Below, piece after piece: positions 18,908-29,132 of a stretch of 64,000 nt of DNA. The translations under genes and the position numbers were made by a program. Numbering within the stretch: position 1 is the stretch's first letter; the number at the start of each line of letters is the position of its first letter. The notes below the pieces were generated by a model that saw only the letters and a program-made list of their open reading frames with translations, was not told the DNA's origin and ran no database searches. The DNA is taken from the NCBI GenBank assembly GCA_900538705.1, contig UPZG01000004.1, positions 89,547 through 153,546 of the forward strand. The letters are read 5' to 3'. This DNA is from an uncultured Porphyromonadaceae bacterium (GTDB lineage: Bacteria; Bacteroidota; Bacteroidia; Bacteroidales; Barnesiellaceae_A).

Positions 18908-19153
18908 CAATAACCTATAGATATTTGAGTATCTGTTTATAAAGCGAAACTGAAATATCTCAGTTATATGTTTCAACGGGGGGCTAAAACTCCATTTGAT
19001 TTCTGAAACAGTAACAATAAAAGAGGCGAATGAGCTAGATTTAGATATATCTATTTATTCAGTAAGAGTACATTATTTGTTTTTCGAATCCTCTGTTTGG
19101 GTATTTTATGTACATGTTTTCGAGAAGGTAAATATTATTGGTAAATGAATAGT

Positions 19154-19200
19154 AAAAAGGGAGAATCTTTCGGCATCGCGCCGTCAGGTTCTCCCTTTTT
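19154..19200. terminator. bidirectional terminator between receptor and S41 peptidase genes
   Basis: A perfect 12-bp stem, with an A-run at 19154 and the T-run ending at 19200 and GGGAGAA/TTCTCCC inside. The structure can serve both convergent genes. The remaining 18908-19153 stretch holds nothing else recognisable. Confidence 0.8.
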
Positions 19201-19202
19201 AT

Positions 19203-20606
19203 TTAGTTCTTATTTTGAATATATTGTAAAGCTTTATTCATTACAATATCTTTACCATCCAATGTCTCCTCTAAAGTTGGAACTACTTCTATGTCAGGAA
19301 TAATTCCTTTCCCTGCAAAAGGTTTCATGCTGTATGGGAATAGTGGTCTCAGTGTGCATATACGGGCCATGGCTTCATGAGGTAGCTCTATAACAAGTGG
19401 AGCTCCAGTTGAACCGGCTGTTTCTTCTCCAATCAGAACAGGCCTGTCAGGCATCTCATAAATATTTATAAGGAAGTCTTCACATGCAGAAAAACTATTA
19501 TTGTCAATTAATATGGCAACAGGACAACTCAAAGCCTTTATTCCTTTTGGTTTTGATATCAGCTCAGAAGGTTCATTTTTGTAAGCCTTGTACAGATAGA
19601 AATCTTCATATTCTTTTCTATAATTACCCTGAGCACGGCCATAACCGGAGTTTATTCTTGTCTGAGCACCAAAAGAACGTATTGTGTCAGCTTGTGTAAG
19701 GTACATCTGCAGCCTCCATGCTACATCAGTTATTCCACCTGTATTCCCTCTCAAGTCTATGATTACCCCCCGACACTGACGTGCATTGATTTCTGCCATT
19801 GCCTTGTCTATATCATTGCATACTGATTCGGGAATGAAACGGCGGATATTCAAAAAGGCAATATCATCTTTCCAATTTAAAGTTACAGCCTCGTTAGTAT
19901 AAAAAGAATACTCGTCTTCGGGCAACCATACATCGTCGTTTTTGCGAATAGCTTCCCCATTGCGTACGATATCGAAAGTCTTCATTTTACCATCTCGGCA
20001 TATTGCTTTTCCACAGATAGAACTGCCTTCCAAGCCATTTAACAATAAACGGCCAGCTTGATTCAATTTATATTTCAATGTCGAACCTGTGATGCTTGGT
20101 AGCACAAACTTCTCTACATACTGATCTGTAGGCAATCCGGCAATTTCAACAATTTCAGCACCAAGTAGGTCTGGGTCAGAATAGGGACAATCCTTTTTAT
20201 ATTTAATGAAGTAATATTTTCCGCCAATATATTTTGTTCCGTAATTAGGATAGTCCGTTTCCTCATAACCCGATTCTGGATAGTCGAACAGGTGGGTATG
20301 GGCGTCATTAAGGCGATTCAAAAAGTAGTCAAGCTCTTTATAATACGCAATGTCATCCTTTGTATTTATTACGCGTTTCATCGTTTCTCGGTAAAGACTG
20401 TCCAAATCAAAATCCAAATGGTCGATGTTTACAAAATTATATTTCACTTCAGACCATAGAAGACTCAATCCATAAATCTTATCTTCTAAGGTATTTATTG
20501 ATTTTATTTTCGATTGTGCCTGAATTGAAATCGGTATCATAATAAATAGTACCAAACAAAATACTATATAGGTTCCCTTTATTAAATGAGTAAATTTACT
20601 AATCAT
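19203..20606 (-). CDS. S41-family peptidase, secreted (first copy)
   Basis: 467 residues with a signal peptide ending near IPISIQAQ (residue 30). An N-terminal helical region is followed by a PDZ-like part (GAEIVEIAGLPTDQYVEKF) and the S41 core: strand IIDLRGNTGGITD, the catalytic serine region ILIDNNSFSACEDF (likely Ser373), and GEETAGSTG. It lacks lipobox cysteines, so it is probably periplasmic. Substrate is unknown. Upstream (minus strand) lies a second S41 gene that is frameshifted, and both sit between two outer-membrane barrel genes. Confidence 0.85.
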   Translation of the reverse strand: MISKFTHLIKGTYIVFCLVLFIMIPISIQAQSKIKSINTLEDKIYGLSLLWSEVKYNFVNIDHLDFDLDSLYRETMKRVINTKDDIAYYKELDYFLNRLNDAHTHLFDYPESGYEETDYPNYGTKYIGGKYYFIKYKKDCPYSDPDLLGAEIVEIAGLPTDQYVEKFVLPSITGSTLKYKLNQAGRLLLNGLEGSSICGKAICRDGKMKTFDIVRNGEAIRKNDDVWLPEDEYSFYTNEAVTLNWKDDIAFLNIRRFIPESVCNDIDKAMAEINARQCRGVIIDLRGNTGGITDVAWRLQMYLTQADTIRSFGAQTRINSGYGRAQGNYRKEYEDFYLYKAYKNEPSELISKPKGIKALSCPVAILIDNNSFSACEDFLINIYEMPDRPVLIGEETAGSTGAPLVIELPHEAMARICTLRPLFPYSMKPFAGKGIIPDIEVVPTLEETLDGKDIVMNKALQYIQNKN

Positions 20607-20642
20607 AGTTTTAAGATTTTATTGTCAGTATGGTTTTCACGA

Positions 20643-20650
20643 CAAAATTA
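20643..20650 (-). promoter_or_regulatory. -7 box for the intact S41 gene
   Basis: Reads TAATTTTG on the minus strand, about 37 bases upstream of the start. It suggests this gene is transcribed separately from the frameshifted copy. Confidence 0.45.
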
Positions 20651-20829
20651 TCACTTATTCTAAAATACGCAAGCTTTTTATTTCTGAGATTTATACTTCT
20701 CGATATAAATATCATCTTTATCGTACATCTTACGGGATACTATTGATAAGAACTTGTTTTTTTCAAGACAGTGTTGTATTGTGCATGGAGAGGAGAAGGA
20801 AGGTGTAATCAAGTAGTATCATAAGGCCA

Positions 20830-22982
20830 TTATTTTATGATGCCAAGGGCTTTCTGAAGTAATTCATCTATATCTAAAGCAACTCCTTTTTGCGTTATAC
20901 CGACATTCATGTCAGGCGAAATGCCTATTTTTTGTATGCCTTTCTTGTTGGCAAAATAAAATCCCTCGCCGGTAAACCTTACATGTACAGCTCCCGGCAG
21001 AACAAATGTGGAGATAGGGCCATCGGAACCTGCCGTAGATGAGCCAACAAGAATGGCGTTGGGGCAGTGCCGTAGAATGGCCACAATACTTTCTCCCATG
21101 CTTACTGTCTTTTCATTGATAAGTACGACAATCGTTCCTTTGTAATAGTCGGGATTGTCTTTTCCAAAATATTGAATGTCATTCCACCGTATAACACCCG
21201 GAAAATTTTGCACCACAGAAGTAGTCCGAGTACAACCGATACGACGTGGCAGAAGATAATCGGCCAAATGATGCAATAAATCACAGGGATAGTTCCGCAT
21301 ATCGATAACAATAGCTTTTGCATCTTTAAACTTCTCCATGACGAGTGACAGGCTGTCGCTACGGTATTGACCGATTGGTGAAAAATAGCCGATACTGTCA
21401 GATAACCATTTATAATAAGGTGCATCGGAAAAAGATTTAGCCTTTAGCGGGTAATATTTCTCGGAGGTCAGGCCCGATATGGATACCTTCAGTGTTTTAT
21501 TATTTCGTCTTATATTCAAGTCGATAGCGGAATCTTTTTGCTGAATAAGATCCAAAGAAACGGCATATAACAGTGACCGTTTGTTCGACGCACTGATTAT
21601 TCTTGTATATTGTTTCACAAGGTCTTTTACATTCACGCCGTTTATCTGGCAAATCACATCGCCTTTTTCCAGCGTAGTCTGGCCATCGAAGTTGTCGGTT
21701 ACGGTAAGTTTCTGCTCTACAAAATCCCAGAAAACAGGTAAATAGTAATTTCGCTGTTCAGATGGCAGTATTGAATCGGAATACTGTCGGGAGGTGTGAT
21801 TGTCCTTTAAGTAAGTCCCCAGATAATCAATGGTCGAGCGATACTCTTCCGCATTTTCGGCATGAACAAACAGGGGTATAAACTTATCTAAAACGTTGTT
21901 CCATCTCTTGTCTGTAATATCTTTACGATAGGGATAGAAATATTCTATAATATTCCAATATCGATAAAGGGCCAACAACCGAAAGCCGGCGTCGGGATAC
22001 GGGTTCTCACCATAATTAGCCTCTGTTGGAAATGAATTCATGGAATTCACTCCCTTGCTATAGTAATAGATGGTTTTAGACCGGTCGGCATGCTTTATCG
22101 AATCCAACAAATCGTATAAAGGCTTATGTATATGAGCTATTTCACTCAACCATTGGAATGATGGGATTGAATAGTACAAAGAGTCACATGCAGGAAAATC
22201 ATTTTTTATATTATCCGACTTATCCAACGACCCCATGGCACTGACTTTGTTGAATACAAATTCACAAACCTCTGTTTTAGAATCGGATTTCAATACCTCG
22301 GGCAACCATCGGAACAACTCATAATCCCAATTATACTGGCCGTCACAGACCATGGGGTGATAATATTTCAAGAACCCCCATATTTTACCGAGCAAGGCCA
22401 ATTTGTCAATGCTGTTTTTATCGGTGGGTATTGTGTCAATAGCCGAGCCCGCATCAAATTCATGGTCATCTTCGGCCGGATATGTCTTTTTGTCATTTCC
22501 ACAGTCGTTTCGGAAATCCAATATGGCCCTGTACTGGGAAACATGAGCTGCGGCACCATTATCTGGCTATTGTTACTCAATGGAATGCTTACTGTATAAT
22601 CTTTCCGGTCGATAGAACCTCTTATCCACTGCATGGCCATTGTGTCCATAGCCGATACAACCATTAACAGCGAATCGTTTTCCGACTGAGTTCTTACTCG
22701 CATTGAAAATGTAACGCCGTTTTCACGATTGACGGGTAATGTGGTTAACGTCAAAATCGACGGAGCTATAGAATCGCGGACTCCACAAATTTTCAAAGCT
22801 CTACCATTATTCAAGTTTAATGAATCTATGGTAAATTGGTGGCTATCTCCATTGATATTCCAATCTGGTGGAAGAGCGGTTTGAGAAATGTTTGAAAATG
22901 TCGTATGATATTTATAATTTTGAGCTTGTATTTGCAGTGCCAAAAAAGGAAGTAATATTGATATTATAAATTTAATATTCAT
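20830..22982 (-). pseudogene. frameshifted S41-family peptidase (second copy)
   Basis: Two overlapping frames encode one protein. The N-terminal frame (22982 down to about 22500) has a signal peptide (ALQIQAQ) and a beta-rich domain ending in STGPYWISETTV. The second frame continues from about 22500 to 20830 with YPAEDDHEFDAGSAI, a PDZ-like segment, and the S41 core (IVIDMRNYPCDLL, catalytic VSMGES, VGSSTAGSDG). The two frames join if four bases have been lost at TGTGGAAATGAC; restoring a TGGA tandem gives the smooth reading TTVDGNDKK. It could be a true pseudogene, a phase-variable switch or an assembly error. Confidence 0.7.
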
Positions 22983-23086
22983 GTCTCTTTTTTTTGTAAA
23001 TGTACCAAGTTTAATTTAATTACGCAAACCCGAGTATTCAACTTGGTAGCGTAGGTTTTTTTGACAAAAATCGATTCGGTCAGACT

Positions 23087-25255
23087 ATGCATTATAGGAT
23101 TCGTAATTTTTGTAAAGTATATATGATTCGTGTGTCTTTGATATTATGTATTGCATGTACCTTTTCCTTAAAGGGTATGAGTCAAACTCACGATAACAAA
23201 CCGACTCCTGTAGAGGAAACTTCAGACAGTTTATCTACCATAGAAATGGATGAAGTTGTTGTGAAAGCTCAGATGCATCGTACCGATGCTATCTCTTCTA
23301 CCTTCACACCGACAGTCAGCCAGAAGAGTTCCGCACAAAATGCGATAGACCTTCTGAAGCAGCTCGCCATCCCTCAAATCAACATTAACCTGATGGACAA
23401 TACGGTTACAACGCCGAGCGGACAGAGCGTGGCCATATACATCAATTATATTCCTGCCTCGGCAGAAGAAATGGAAGGAATATCTACATCCGATGTACGA
23501 CGGGTAGAATACCTTGACTTCCCGGCCGACCCTCGTTTTCAAGGGAATGAGCACGTAGTAAATTTCATTGTACAAGAGTACGAATATGGAGGTTATACCA
23601 AGGCCACATTGAATGAAAATTTTCTCATAGGAAAACTCTCAAGTCGAGCTTCGGTCTATTCCAAATTTGTCTACAAACGGATGACTTACGATTTGTATGC
23701 AGGTGCGTCCAATCACGATATAAATCATTTTGGTTCTTCTATCACAGGTCTTTACAGCCTGCAGAATGAAGAGGGGCAACTCTATCAGACGACACGAAAC
23801 GAAACCCTGGAGAGTGCTCACTTCAAGTACAATCAATACCCTGTCACTTTCCGAGCCATATACGACACCGACAATATACAGATAGCCAACACTATAGGTT
23901 TCAATTTTGACCAGTCTCCTCTATCAGAGACAAAGGGTGCCTTGTCGTTTGTACCCCAGCAAAATACCGATTATTCTTATTACAAAAACGAGCCATATAC
24001 CAGCTATTATCTTGTTTGGTCGGGCAATTATTATTTTATCCTTCCGCGCGACTTTCACCTTAGTATCTCTCCCGGAGTAAATTATGGACATACTAATTAT
24101 ACCTATCTTTATCAGACATCACTGCCGGGTAGTTCCAGCATAACGAATAATTCAAAGGAAGATGTATGGCAATTTCGGGGAAGTGCCACACTGTTCAAGA
24201 AGATAGCCGACAAGCAAAGCGTTTTCATGCGGGCATGGTTTGGATCGACCACTAATGATGTGAGCTATTACGGTACATCGCCCTACGACAACGATTTTTC
24301 AGATACGTATGCAGGCGTTGCACTGGGCTATAATTTCTCGAATGACAAATGGAACGTCCGAGCCGATGCCGCCTTGCAATGGGAAAAGAATAAAATCAAC
24401 GATCAGTCAGTGGAGGAAGTTTATCCGCTGCTGAATGTGTCTGCCAGTTTTTCTCCCTCTCAAAAACATTCATTCCGTACATTCTTCCATTATGGAGCAA
24501 ATTATCCCGGGGCCAGTGAGAAAACGCCTAATGTCCTTCAGCAGAACGAACTGATGTACTATACAGGAAATCCCGACATCGGACTATCCCGGCAAGTGAC
24601 CTTTAACCTGTCGTACAACTGGATACCGACCAATACGTTCTCTGCTTCGGCATTTATGCAGTATTTCGGCGAATACAACCTGTACGTACCGGTTTACCAA
24701 CTATATCAGGATGGCAAGGCCCTGCTTCGTACGTTTGAAACGGATGGTGCGTACAACCGGACACAGATAGGCCTGTCGTTTAATTACAGACTCCTCAACG
24801 GGAATCTGCAACTGGCAGCCTCTCCTTCCGTTTCATTTTATCGTATGACGGGGCTTTTCGATATTTCCAGGTCTCCTTTCTATTGCAGTGCTTCTGCAAC
24901 ATATTATCTGGGGAACTTTTATTTCCAAGTTGCATACCAGACAAGGAGTCTCACAGTGCAGGGCAATCGAGGCGTAATCTATGAAGACCGTGATTTTTAT
25001 CAGGTTCTTGCCGGATGGAGTCATTCAAATTGGAACATTCGTATCAGTGGAATGAACCTGTTCAGAAACGATTGGCTGTGTTCTACCAATCTCTTGTCAA
25101 CGCCTCTCTATTCCGAGACTCAGCTTGTGGAAGGCAACAACTTCCATCAACGCCTGAATCTGTCTATCACCTATACGTTTGGATATGGAAAGAAAGTGAA
25201 CCGAGGGAATGAAGTTGGCGAACAGTCGGGTGCTGCGTCGGCAATTATGAAATAG
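23087..25255 (+). CDS. outer-membrane beta-barrel receptor (second copy)
   Basis: Up to 722 residues; the second ATG at 23123 gives a cleaner signal peptide (MIRVSLILCIACTFSLKG) and may be the real start. The mature N-terminus has a DEVVVKAQMHRT stretch like a plug-domain entry, and a plug-like domain runs to about residue 170. The rest is barrel (repeating aromatic strands such as YYLVWSGNYYFIL), ending in LNLSITYTFGYGKK. Unlike the copy at 16613 it has no full carboxypeptidase-like N-domain. Ligand unknown. It is divergent from the frameshifted S41 gene, with about 105 bases between the starts. Confidence 0.78.
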   Translation: MHYRIRNFCKVYMIRVSLILCIACTFSLKGMSQTHDNKPTPVEETSDSLSTIEMDEVVVKAQMHRTDAISSTFTPTVSQKSSAQNAIDLLKQLAIPQININLMDNTVTTPSGQSVAIYINYIPASAEEMEGISTSDVRRVEYLDFPADPRFQGNEHVVNFIVQEYEYGGYTKATLNENFLIGKLSSRASVYSKFVYKRMTYDLYAGASNHDINHFGSSITGLYSLQNEEGQLYQTTRNETLESAHFKYNQYPVTFRAIYDTDNIQIANTIGFNFDQSPLSETKGALSFVPQQNTDYSYYKNEPYTSYYLVWSGNYYFILPRDFHLSISPGVNYGHTNYTYLYQTSLPGSSSITNNSKEDVWQFRGSATLFKKIADKQSVFMRAWFGSTTNDVSYYGTSPYDNDFSDTYAGVALGYNFSNDKWNVRADAALQWEKNKINDQSVEEVYPLLNVSASFSPSQKHSFRTFFHYGANYPGASEKTPNVLQQNELMYYTGNPDIGLSRQVTFNLSYNWIPTNTFSASAFMQYFGEYNLYVPVYQLYQDGKALLRTFETDGAYNRTQIGLSFNYRLLNGNLQLAASPSVSFYRMTGLFDISRSPFYCSASATYYLGNFYFQVAYQTRSLTVQGNRGVIYEDRDFYQVLAGWSHSNWNIRISGMNLFRNDWLCSTNLLSTPLYSETQLVEGNNFHQRLNLSITYTFGYGKKVNRGNEVGEQSGAASAIMK

Positions 25256-25270
25256 TGATATGAAACCTAT

Positions 25271-25302
25271 GTTTTCATCCTGATTTTTGTCGACTAGGCC
25301 GT
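25271..25302. repeat. intergenic 32-bp repeat, copy A
   Basis: Near-identical to 38118-38149, sharing ATCCTGA, TTTTGTCGACTA and GCC with about five mismatches. It contains the palindrome GTCGAC. Copy A lies just after the second beta-barrel gene. Origin unknown; it could be the end of a small transposon or a protein-binding site. Confidence 0.6.
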
Positions 25303-25370
25303 AAAATATAAATGGTATATAAATAAACGAACAATATACCTCTGTTGCAGATTTACGAGGTTTAAAACGA

Positions 25371-25397
25371 ATCAGCCCCCATGTTGTGGGGGCTGAT
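25371..25397. terminator. bidirectional terminator
   Basis: An 11-bp perfect stem (ATCAGCCCCCA at 25371-25381 with its complement at 25387-25397) around a 5-base loop. It lies between the convergent beta-barrel and alcohol dehydrogenase genes. Confidence 0.75.
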
Positions 25398-25426
25398 AAC
25401 AAATTGTATTTATCAGACAGGATTTT

Positions 25427-26608
25427 TTATCGCCATGATTCTTCATAGATACCGACAATGTCAGTATCGGTCATTTGAATACGGTCACTCGTAAACATCA
25501 CGCCCATAACTTCGCGTGCGTTGCGCATGAATTTTTCTGCTTCATCAAAAGAAATACCGTAATCAGACATTTTCAAGTCGGCAACACCGCACGCCTCTTG
25601 TAAGTGAGTAAGAGCCGTAATGAAATCCTCGGCTTTGTTGGCGTCGGGTATACCCATGACGCGGGCCATACGGATGAATCGCTCATCGCATGCATGGTTG
25701 CGAACAAAATATGAGAAGTATGCACGACTAATCATAATCAGTCCGGCACCGTGTGGAAGGTTGGGATGATAAGCCGAAAGAGCATGTTCCATACCATGTT
25801 CACTGGTAATGAGAGTCAGACACATGACAACTCCAGAAAGTGTATTGGCAAAGGCTACATGAGTACGGGCTCCCAAGTCGCTACCATCCTTCACTGCGCG
25901 TGGCAGGTATTTGGCCAAGTTTTCGATGGCGGTCAGAGCATACATGTCGCTCATCAGATTAGCCCCTTTGGCAATGTAGCCCTCGATACTGTGAAACAGT
26001 GCATCAAAACCTTGATAGGCGGTGAATCCGGCAGGTACACTGAGCATCAGCTCGGAATCGACAACTGCCAAACATGGATATAGGCTGGGAGCTCCGATAA
26101 AGGCTTTTTCGTAGGTGTCTTCCTTTGTGATGACTCCGGCACTATCGGTTTCCGACCCAGTGCCGGCCGTTGTTGTGATAGCTATAATTGGTAGCGGCGT
26201 GTTAGGAATGGGATGTCCTTTCCCGGATCCTACAGCAACATAATCCCACAAATCGCCGTCATTTGTTGCCATAACTGCAATGGCTTTTGTGCAATCCATG
26301 ACACTTCCTCCTCCTAATGCAACCAGAAAATCGCATCCTGTCGTGCGTGCGGCTTCTGCTCCAGCATTTACATTGGCAACTGTAGGGTTGGGTGAAACCC
26401 CATCAAAAACTTCCGATTCGACACCGGCTTTTTTCAGTTGCTCTTCGGTGCGTGCCAAATATCCGTTTGCACGAGTAGATTTACCGTTGGAAATTACTAT
26501 CAGAGCTTTTTTCCCAGGCATGGGTTGTTTGCCTAGTTGGTTTAACATTCCTGCCCCAAACATGACGCGGGTAGGAACATACATGTCATAAACCAAATTA
26601 GTATCCAT
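25427..26608 (-). CDS. iron-containing alcohol dehydrogenase
   Basis: 393 residues. The dinucleotide-binding GGGS is at 99-102 (VALGGGSVMDCTKAIAV), and TTTAGTGSETD follows. Metal ligands are D202/H206 (GFDALFHSIEG) and the two C-terminal histidines in SEHGMEHALSAYHPNLPHG. Family members reduce aldehydes or oxidise alcohols with NAD(P)H in the cytosol; the substrate is not evident. It is downstream of the CMD-cupin gene on the same strand (21 bases apart), probably one operon. Confidence 0.92.
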   Translation of the reverse strand: MDTNLVYDMYVPTRVMFGAGMLNQLGKQPMPGKKALIVISNGKSTRANGYLARTEEQLKKAGVESEVFDGVSPNPTVANVNAGAEAARTTGCDFLVALGGGSVMDCTKAIAVMATNDGDLWDYVAVGSGKGHPIPNTPLPIIAITTTAGTGSETDSAGVITKEDTYEKAFIGAPSLYPCLAVVDSELMLSVPAGFTAYQGFDALFHSIEGYIAKGANLMSDMYALTAIENLAKYLPRAVKDGSDLGARTHVAFANTLSGVVMCLTLITSEHGMEHALSAYHPNLPHGAGLIMISRAYFSYFVRNHACDERFIRMARVMGIPDANKAEDFITALTHLQEACGVADLKMSDYGISFDEAEKFMRNAREVMGVMFTSDRIQMTDTDIVGIYEESWR

Positions 26609-26629
26609 AATGATTTATTCTTATAAAAT

Positions 26630-27454
26630 TTATTTCAATTTACTATATTCTTCGTTTGATACCGGTTCAAGCCATTCGTTGGATGTTTCTTCTCCGGGAA
26701 TCTCAAAAGCCAGATGTGCAAACCAACTGTCTGCTGCAGCTCCGTGCCAATGTTTTACATTGGCAGGAATATGGATTACTGTACCCGGAAGGATTTCAAC
26801 GGCAGGTTTCCCCTCTTCCTGATACCAGCCTCGGCCGGCAACACCTATGAGCATTTGTCCTCCACCGTTTTTAGCATGGTGTATATGCCAGTTGTTGCGA
26901 CAACCCGGCTCGAAAGTTACATTTGATATGGATACTTGTTCACGTGAGATAGGTGCCAGGTAGCTGTTGCCAATGAAATATTGGGCGTATGCCGTATTAG
27001 GTTCACCAATAGGGAATATCATCTCCCGTTGGAAAGCGGCTTTGGCATCTGTTACTGTTGTATCTTCTGCCCATACATCTTTGGCCAATCGGAAAGCAGC
27101 CCATGCCTTAGGCCATCCGGCATAGAAACCAATGTGAGTGAGAATCTCTGCTATTTCGGTACGTGAAATGCCGTTTTGTTTGGCTGTCTGAAGGTGGTAG
27201 GTCAGTGATGAATCTGTGATTCCTTGGCTGATGAGTGAAGTGATAGTTACCAAACTGCGGTCACGAAGACCGAGTTTGTCTGTCCGACTCCAAACTTCTC
27301 CGAATAGTACGTCATCATTCAATTCTGCAAATTGGGGGGCAAATTCCCCAAGCTGGTCACGGCCAGCAGTCTGCTTGATTTTTTCCTGTGCCATAATTGT
27401 AGTTCCATTAATTAACAGTGCGACAAGCGCAAACATTATTTTGGTTTTCATCAT
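26630..27454 (-). CDS. secreted carboxymuconolactone-decarboxylase-like plus cupin protein
   Basis: 274 residues. A signal peptide (MKTKIMFALVALLINGTTIMA) is followed by a CMD/AhpD-like helical domain (about 40-130) and a C-terminal cupin (about 165-255). In the cupin, the metal ligands H-x-H appear in NNWHIHHAKNGGGQML and the second cupin box as PGTVIHIPANVKHWHGA. The CMD part lacks the CxxC pair of peroxidase members, so a redox role is unlikely. The exact reaction is unknown. It is probably co-transcribed with the alcohol dehydrogenase. Confidence 0.85.
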   Translation of the reverse strand: MMKTKIMFALVALLINGTTIMAQEKIKQTAGRDQLGEFAPQFAELNDDVLFGEVWSRTDKLGLRDRSLVTITSLISQGITDSSLTYHLQTAKQNGISRTEIAEILTHIGFYAGWPKAWAAFRLAKDVWAEDTTVTDAKAAFQREMIFPIGEPNTAYAQYFIGNSYLAPISREQVSISNVTFEPGCRNNWHIHHAKNGGGQMLIGVAGRGWYQEEGKPAVEILPGTVIHIPANVKHWHGAAADSWFAHLAFEIPGEETSNEWLEPVSNEEYSKLK

Positions 27455-27489
27455 GATTTAATTTATTTGTTCTCAAATTTTTTCTACTG

Positions 27490-27497
27490 CAAAATTA
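27490..27497 (-). promoter_or_regulatory. -7 box for the CMD-cupin/alcohol dehydrogenase operon
   Basis: Reads TAATTTTG on the minus strand, about 36 bases before the start. The remainder of 27498-27768 shows no gene; it is AT-rich spacer between divergent promoters. Confidence 0.5.
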
Positions 27498-27768
27498 TTT
27501 GAATTTGATTTTAGAGTTAGTATACAATTTACCGATATTTCTACCCGAACATTGGGTAAAATAATAGACTCATTTAAATACACAATATGGATGGAAATAG
27601 AAGAATATTTGTGGCTTTATGCTTAAGAGGTTCATACGAAACTTATCATCAAAATCACATATTAATAAGGGGGGATAAAGAAAATTAAACATGTTTGAAT
27701 ATCTTGTTGTTAAAATGGTATTATATAAGATGTAATGAGACAAAAACATTTCGAAAACTAATTTTTTG

Positions 27769-27800
27769 TTTGTCTCAGCGCTTACCATTTCGTATATTTG
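27769..27800 (+). promoter_or_regulatory. promoter for the DJ-1/trmD pair
   Basis: TTTG at 27769-27772 and TATATTTG at 27793-27800, with a 20-base spacer, ending 27 bases before the ATG at 27828. Confidence 0.65.
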
Positions 27801-27827
27801 CAAAACAAACTCTATAAATTCAATCGT

Positions 27828-28376
27828 ATGAAAAAATCGTATGTTTTTTTAGCTGAAGGTTTCGAGGAAATGGAAGCCCTCGCAGTTGTAGATATATTGC
27901 GTCGTGCCGGTATGCCCGTAGAAACAGTATCGGTGACTCACGATAAAAATGTAACAGGTTCACATGGTATAACTGTTGTGGCCGATAGTATGATAGGTGA
28001 AGTTGCTCGCTATGCCGATGCAGAGTGGCTGGTATTGCCCGGCGGTATGCCCGGCATGACCAATTTGGCGGCCTGCGATACTTTGTGTCACCTACTGAAG
28101 GTTCATGCCGAGGAGGGTAAGCCTACGGCAGCTATCTGTGCATCTCCTTCTGTGTTAGGTAAGCTTGGCTTGCTTGCCGGTCGTAAGGCTACTTGTTATC
28201 CCGGTTTTGAAGCTAATCTTTTGGGAGCTGCTGTTACTGGTGAGCGTTGTACGGTCGATGGTAATATAACTACGGCAAACGGTCCTTCGTCGGCAATGGC
28301 TTTTGCTCTTGCACTTGTAGAACAGTCTGTTGGTAAAAAGGTAGCTCAAGAGGTAGCCGCTGGCATGTTGCTGTAA
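27828..28376 (+). CDS. DJ-1/PfpI family protein (YajL-like)
   Basis: 182 residues from the ATG at 27828. The DJ-1 layout is clear: acidic residue in GFEEMEA (E14/E15), the nucleophile elbow ICASPSVLG with Cys104, and TANGPSSAMAFALAL near the C-terminus. Homologues are glyoxalase/deglycase-like or redox chaperones; which applies here is unknown. The next gene, trmD, starts 16 bases downstream, so the two are co-transcribed. Confidence 0.88.
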   Translation: MKKSYVFLAEGFEEMEALAVVDILRRAGMPVETVSVTHDKNVTGSHGITVVADSMIGEVARYADAEWLVLPGGMPGMTNLAACDTLCHLLKVHAEEGKPTAAICASPSVLGKLGLLAGRKATCYPGFEANLLGAAVTGERCTVDGNITTANGPSSAMAFALALVEQSVGKKVAQEVAAGMLL

Positions 28377-28391
28377 TAAGATTATTGCTCC

Positions 28392-29072
28392 ATGCGCATA
28401 GATATACTGACAGTCTTGCCAGAGTTGCTCGATGGTCCACTAAACAACTCTATCCTAAAACGCGCGCAGAACAAAGGCCTTGTAGAAATTGCAGTGCATA
28501 ATTTGCGTGACTATACACTCGATAAACATCGTCGTGTCGACGATTATCCCTTTGGAGGCGAGGCGGGAATGGTAATGCAAATAGAGCCTGTAGACCGGGC
28601 TATTACCTCCTTGAAGGCGCAACGAGATTACGACGAAGTGATATTCACCTCGCCCGATGGAGAGCTTTTCGACCAGCCTATGGCAAACTCGCTCTCGTTG
28701 CTGCACAATATCATTATTCTTTGCGGCCATTATAAAGGGATAGATTATCGCATACGCGAACATCTGGTCACTCGCGAAATTTCGGTGGGTGACTATGTAC
28801 TGACGGGTGGAGAGCTTCCGGCGGCTATTATAGCCGATGCCGTGGTCCGTCTCATACCCGGAGCTATCGGCGATGAGCAGTCGGCTTTGAGCGACTCGTT
28901 TCAAGACAATCTTTTGGCTCCGCCTGTTTATACACGACCTGCCGACTATAAAGGGTGGCGTGTACCCGACATTTTATTGTCGGGACACCAGCGCAAGATA
29001 GACGAGTGGCGATATGAGCAAGCTTTGGAGCGTACTCGCCGCCTTCGTCCCGGTTTACTCAAAGAGGAGTAG
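28392..29072 (+). CDS. trmD: tRNA (guanine-37-N1)-methyltransferase
   Basis: 226 residues, normal for the family. The knotted SPOUT fold signatures are present: DYPFGGEAGMVMQIEP, the SAM trefoil knot region ILCGHYKGIDYRI, and EISVGDYVLTGGELPA. It methylates G37 of tRNAs reading CNN codons and prevents frameshifting. Its partners in many bacteria (rimM, rplS) are not adjacent here. Confidence 0.95.
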   Translation: MRIDILTVLPELLDGPLNNSILKRAQNKGLVEIAVHNLRDYTLDKHRRVDDYPFGGEAGMVMQIEPVDRAITSLKAQRDYDEVIFTSPDGELFDQPMANSLSLLHNIIILCGHYKGIDYRIREHLVTREISVGDYVLTGGELPAAIIADAVVRLIPGAIGDEQSALSDSFQDNLLAPPVYTRPADYKGWRVPDILLSGHQRKIDEWRYEQALERTRRLRPGLLKEE

Positions 29073-29132
29073 AAATATAGGTGGCAAATAGGTGCTCCAT
29101 CTCTTTGAGTCTGTGATGTGGAATCGTTATTT

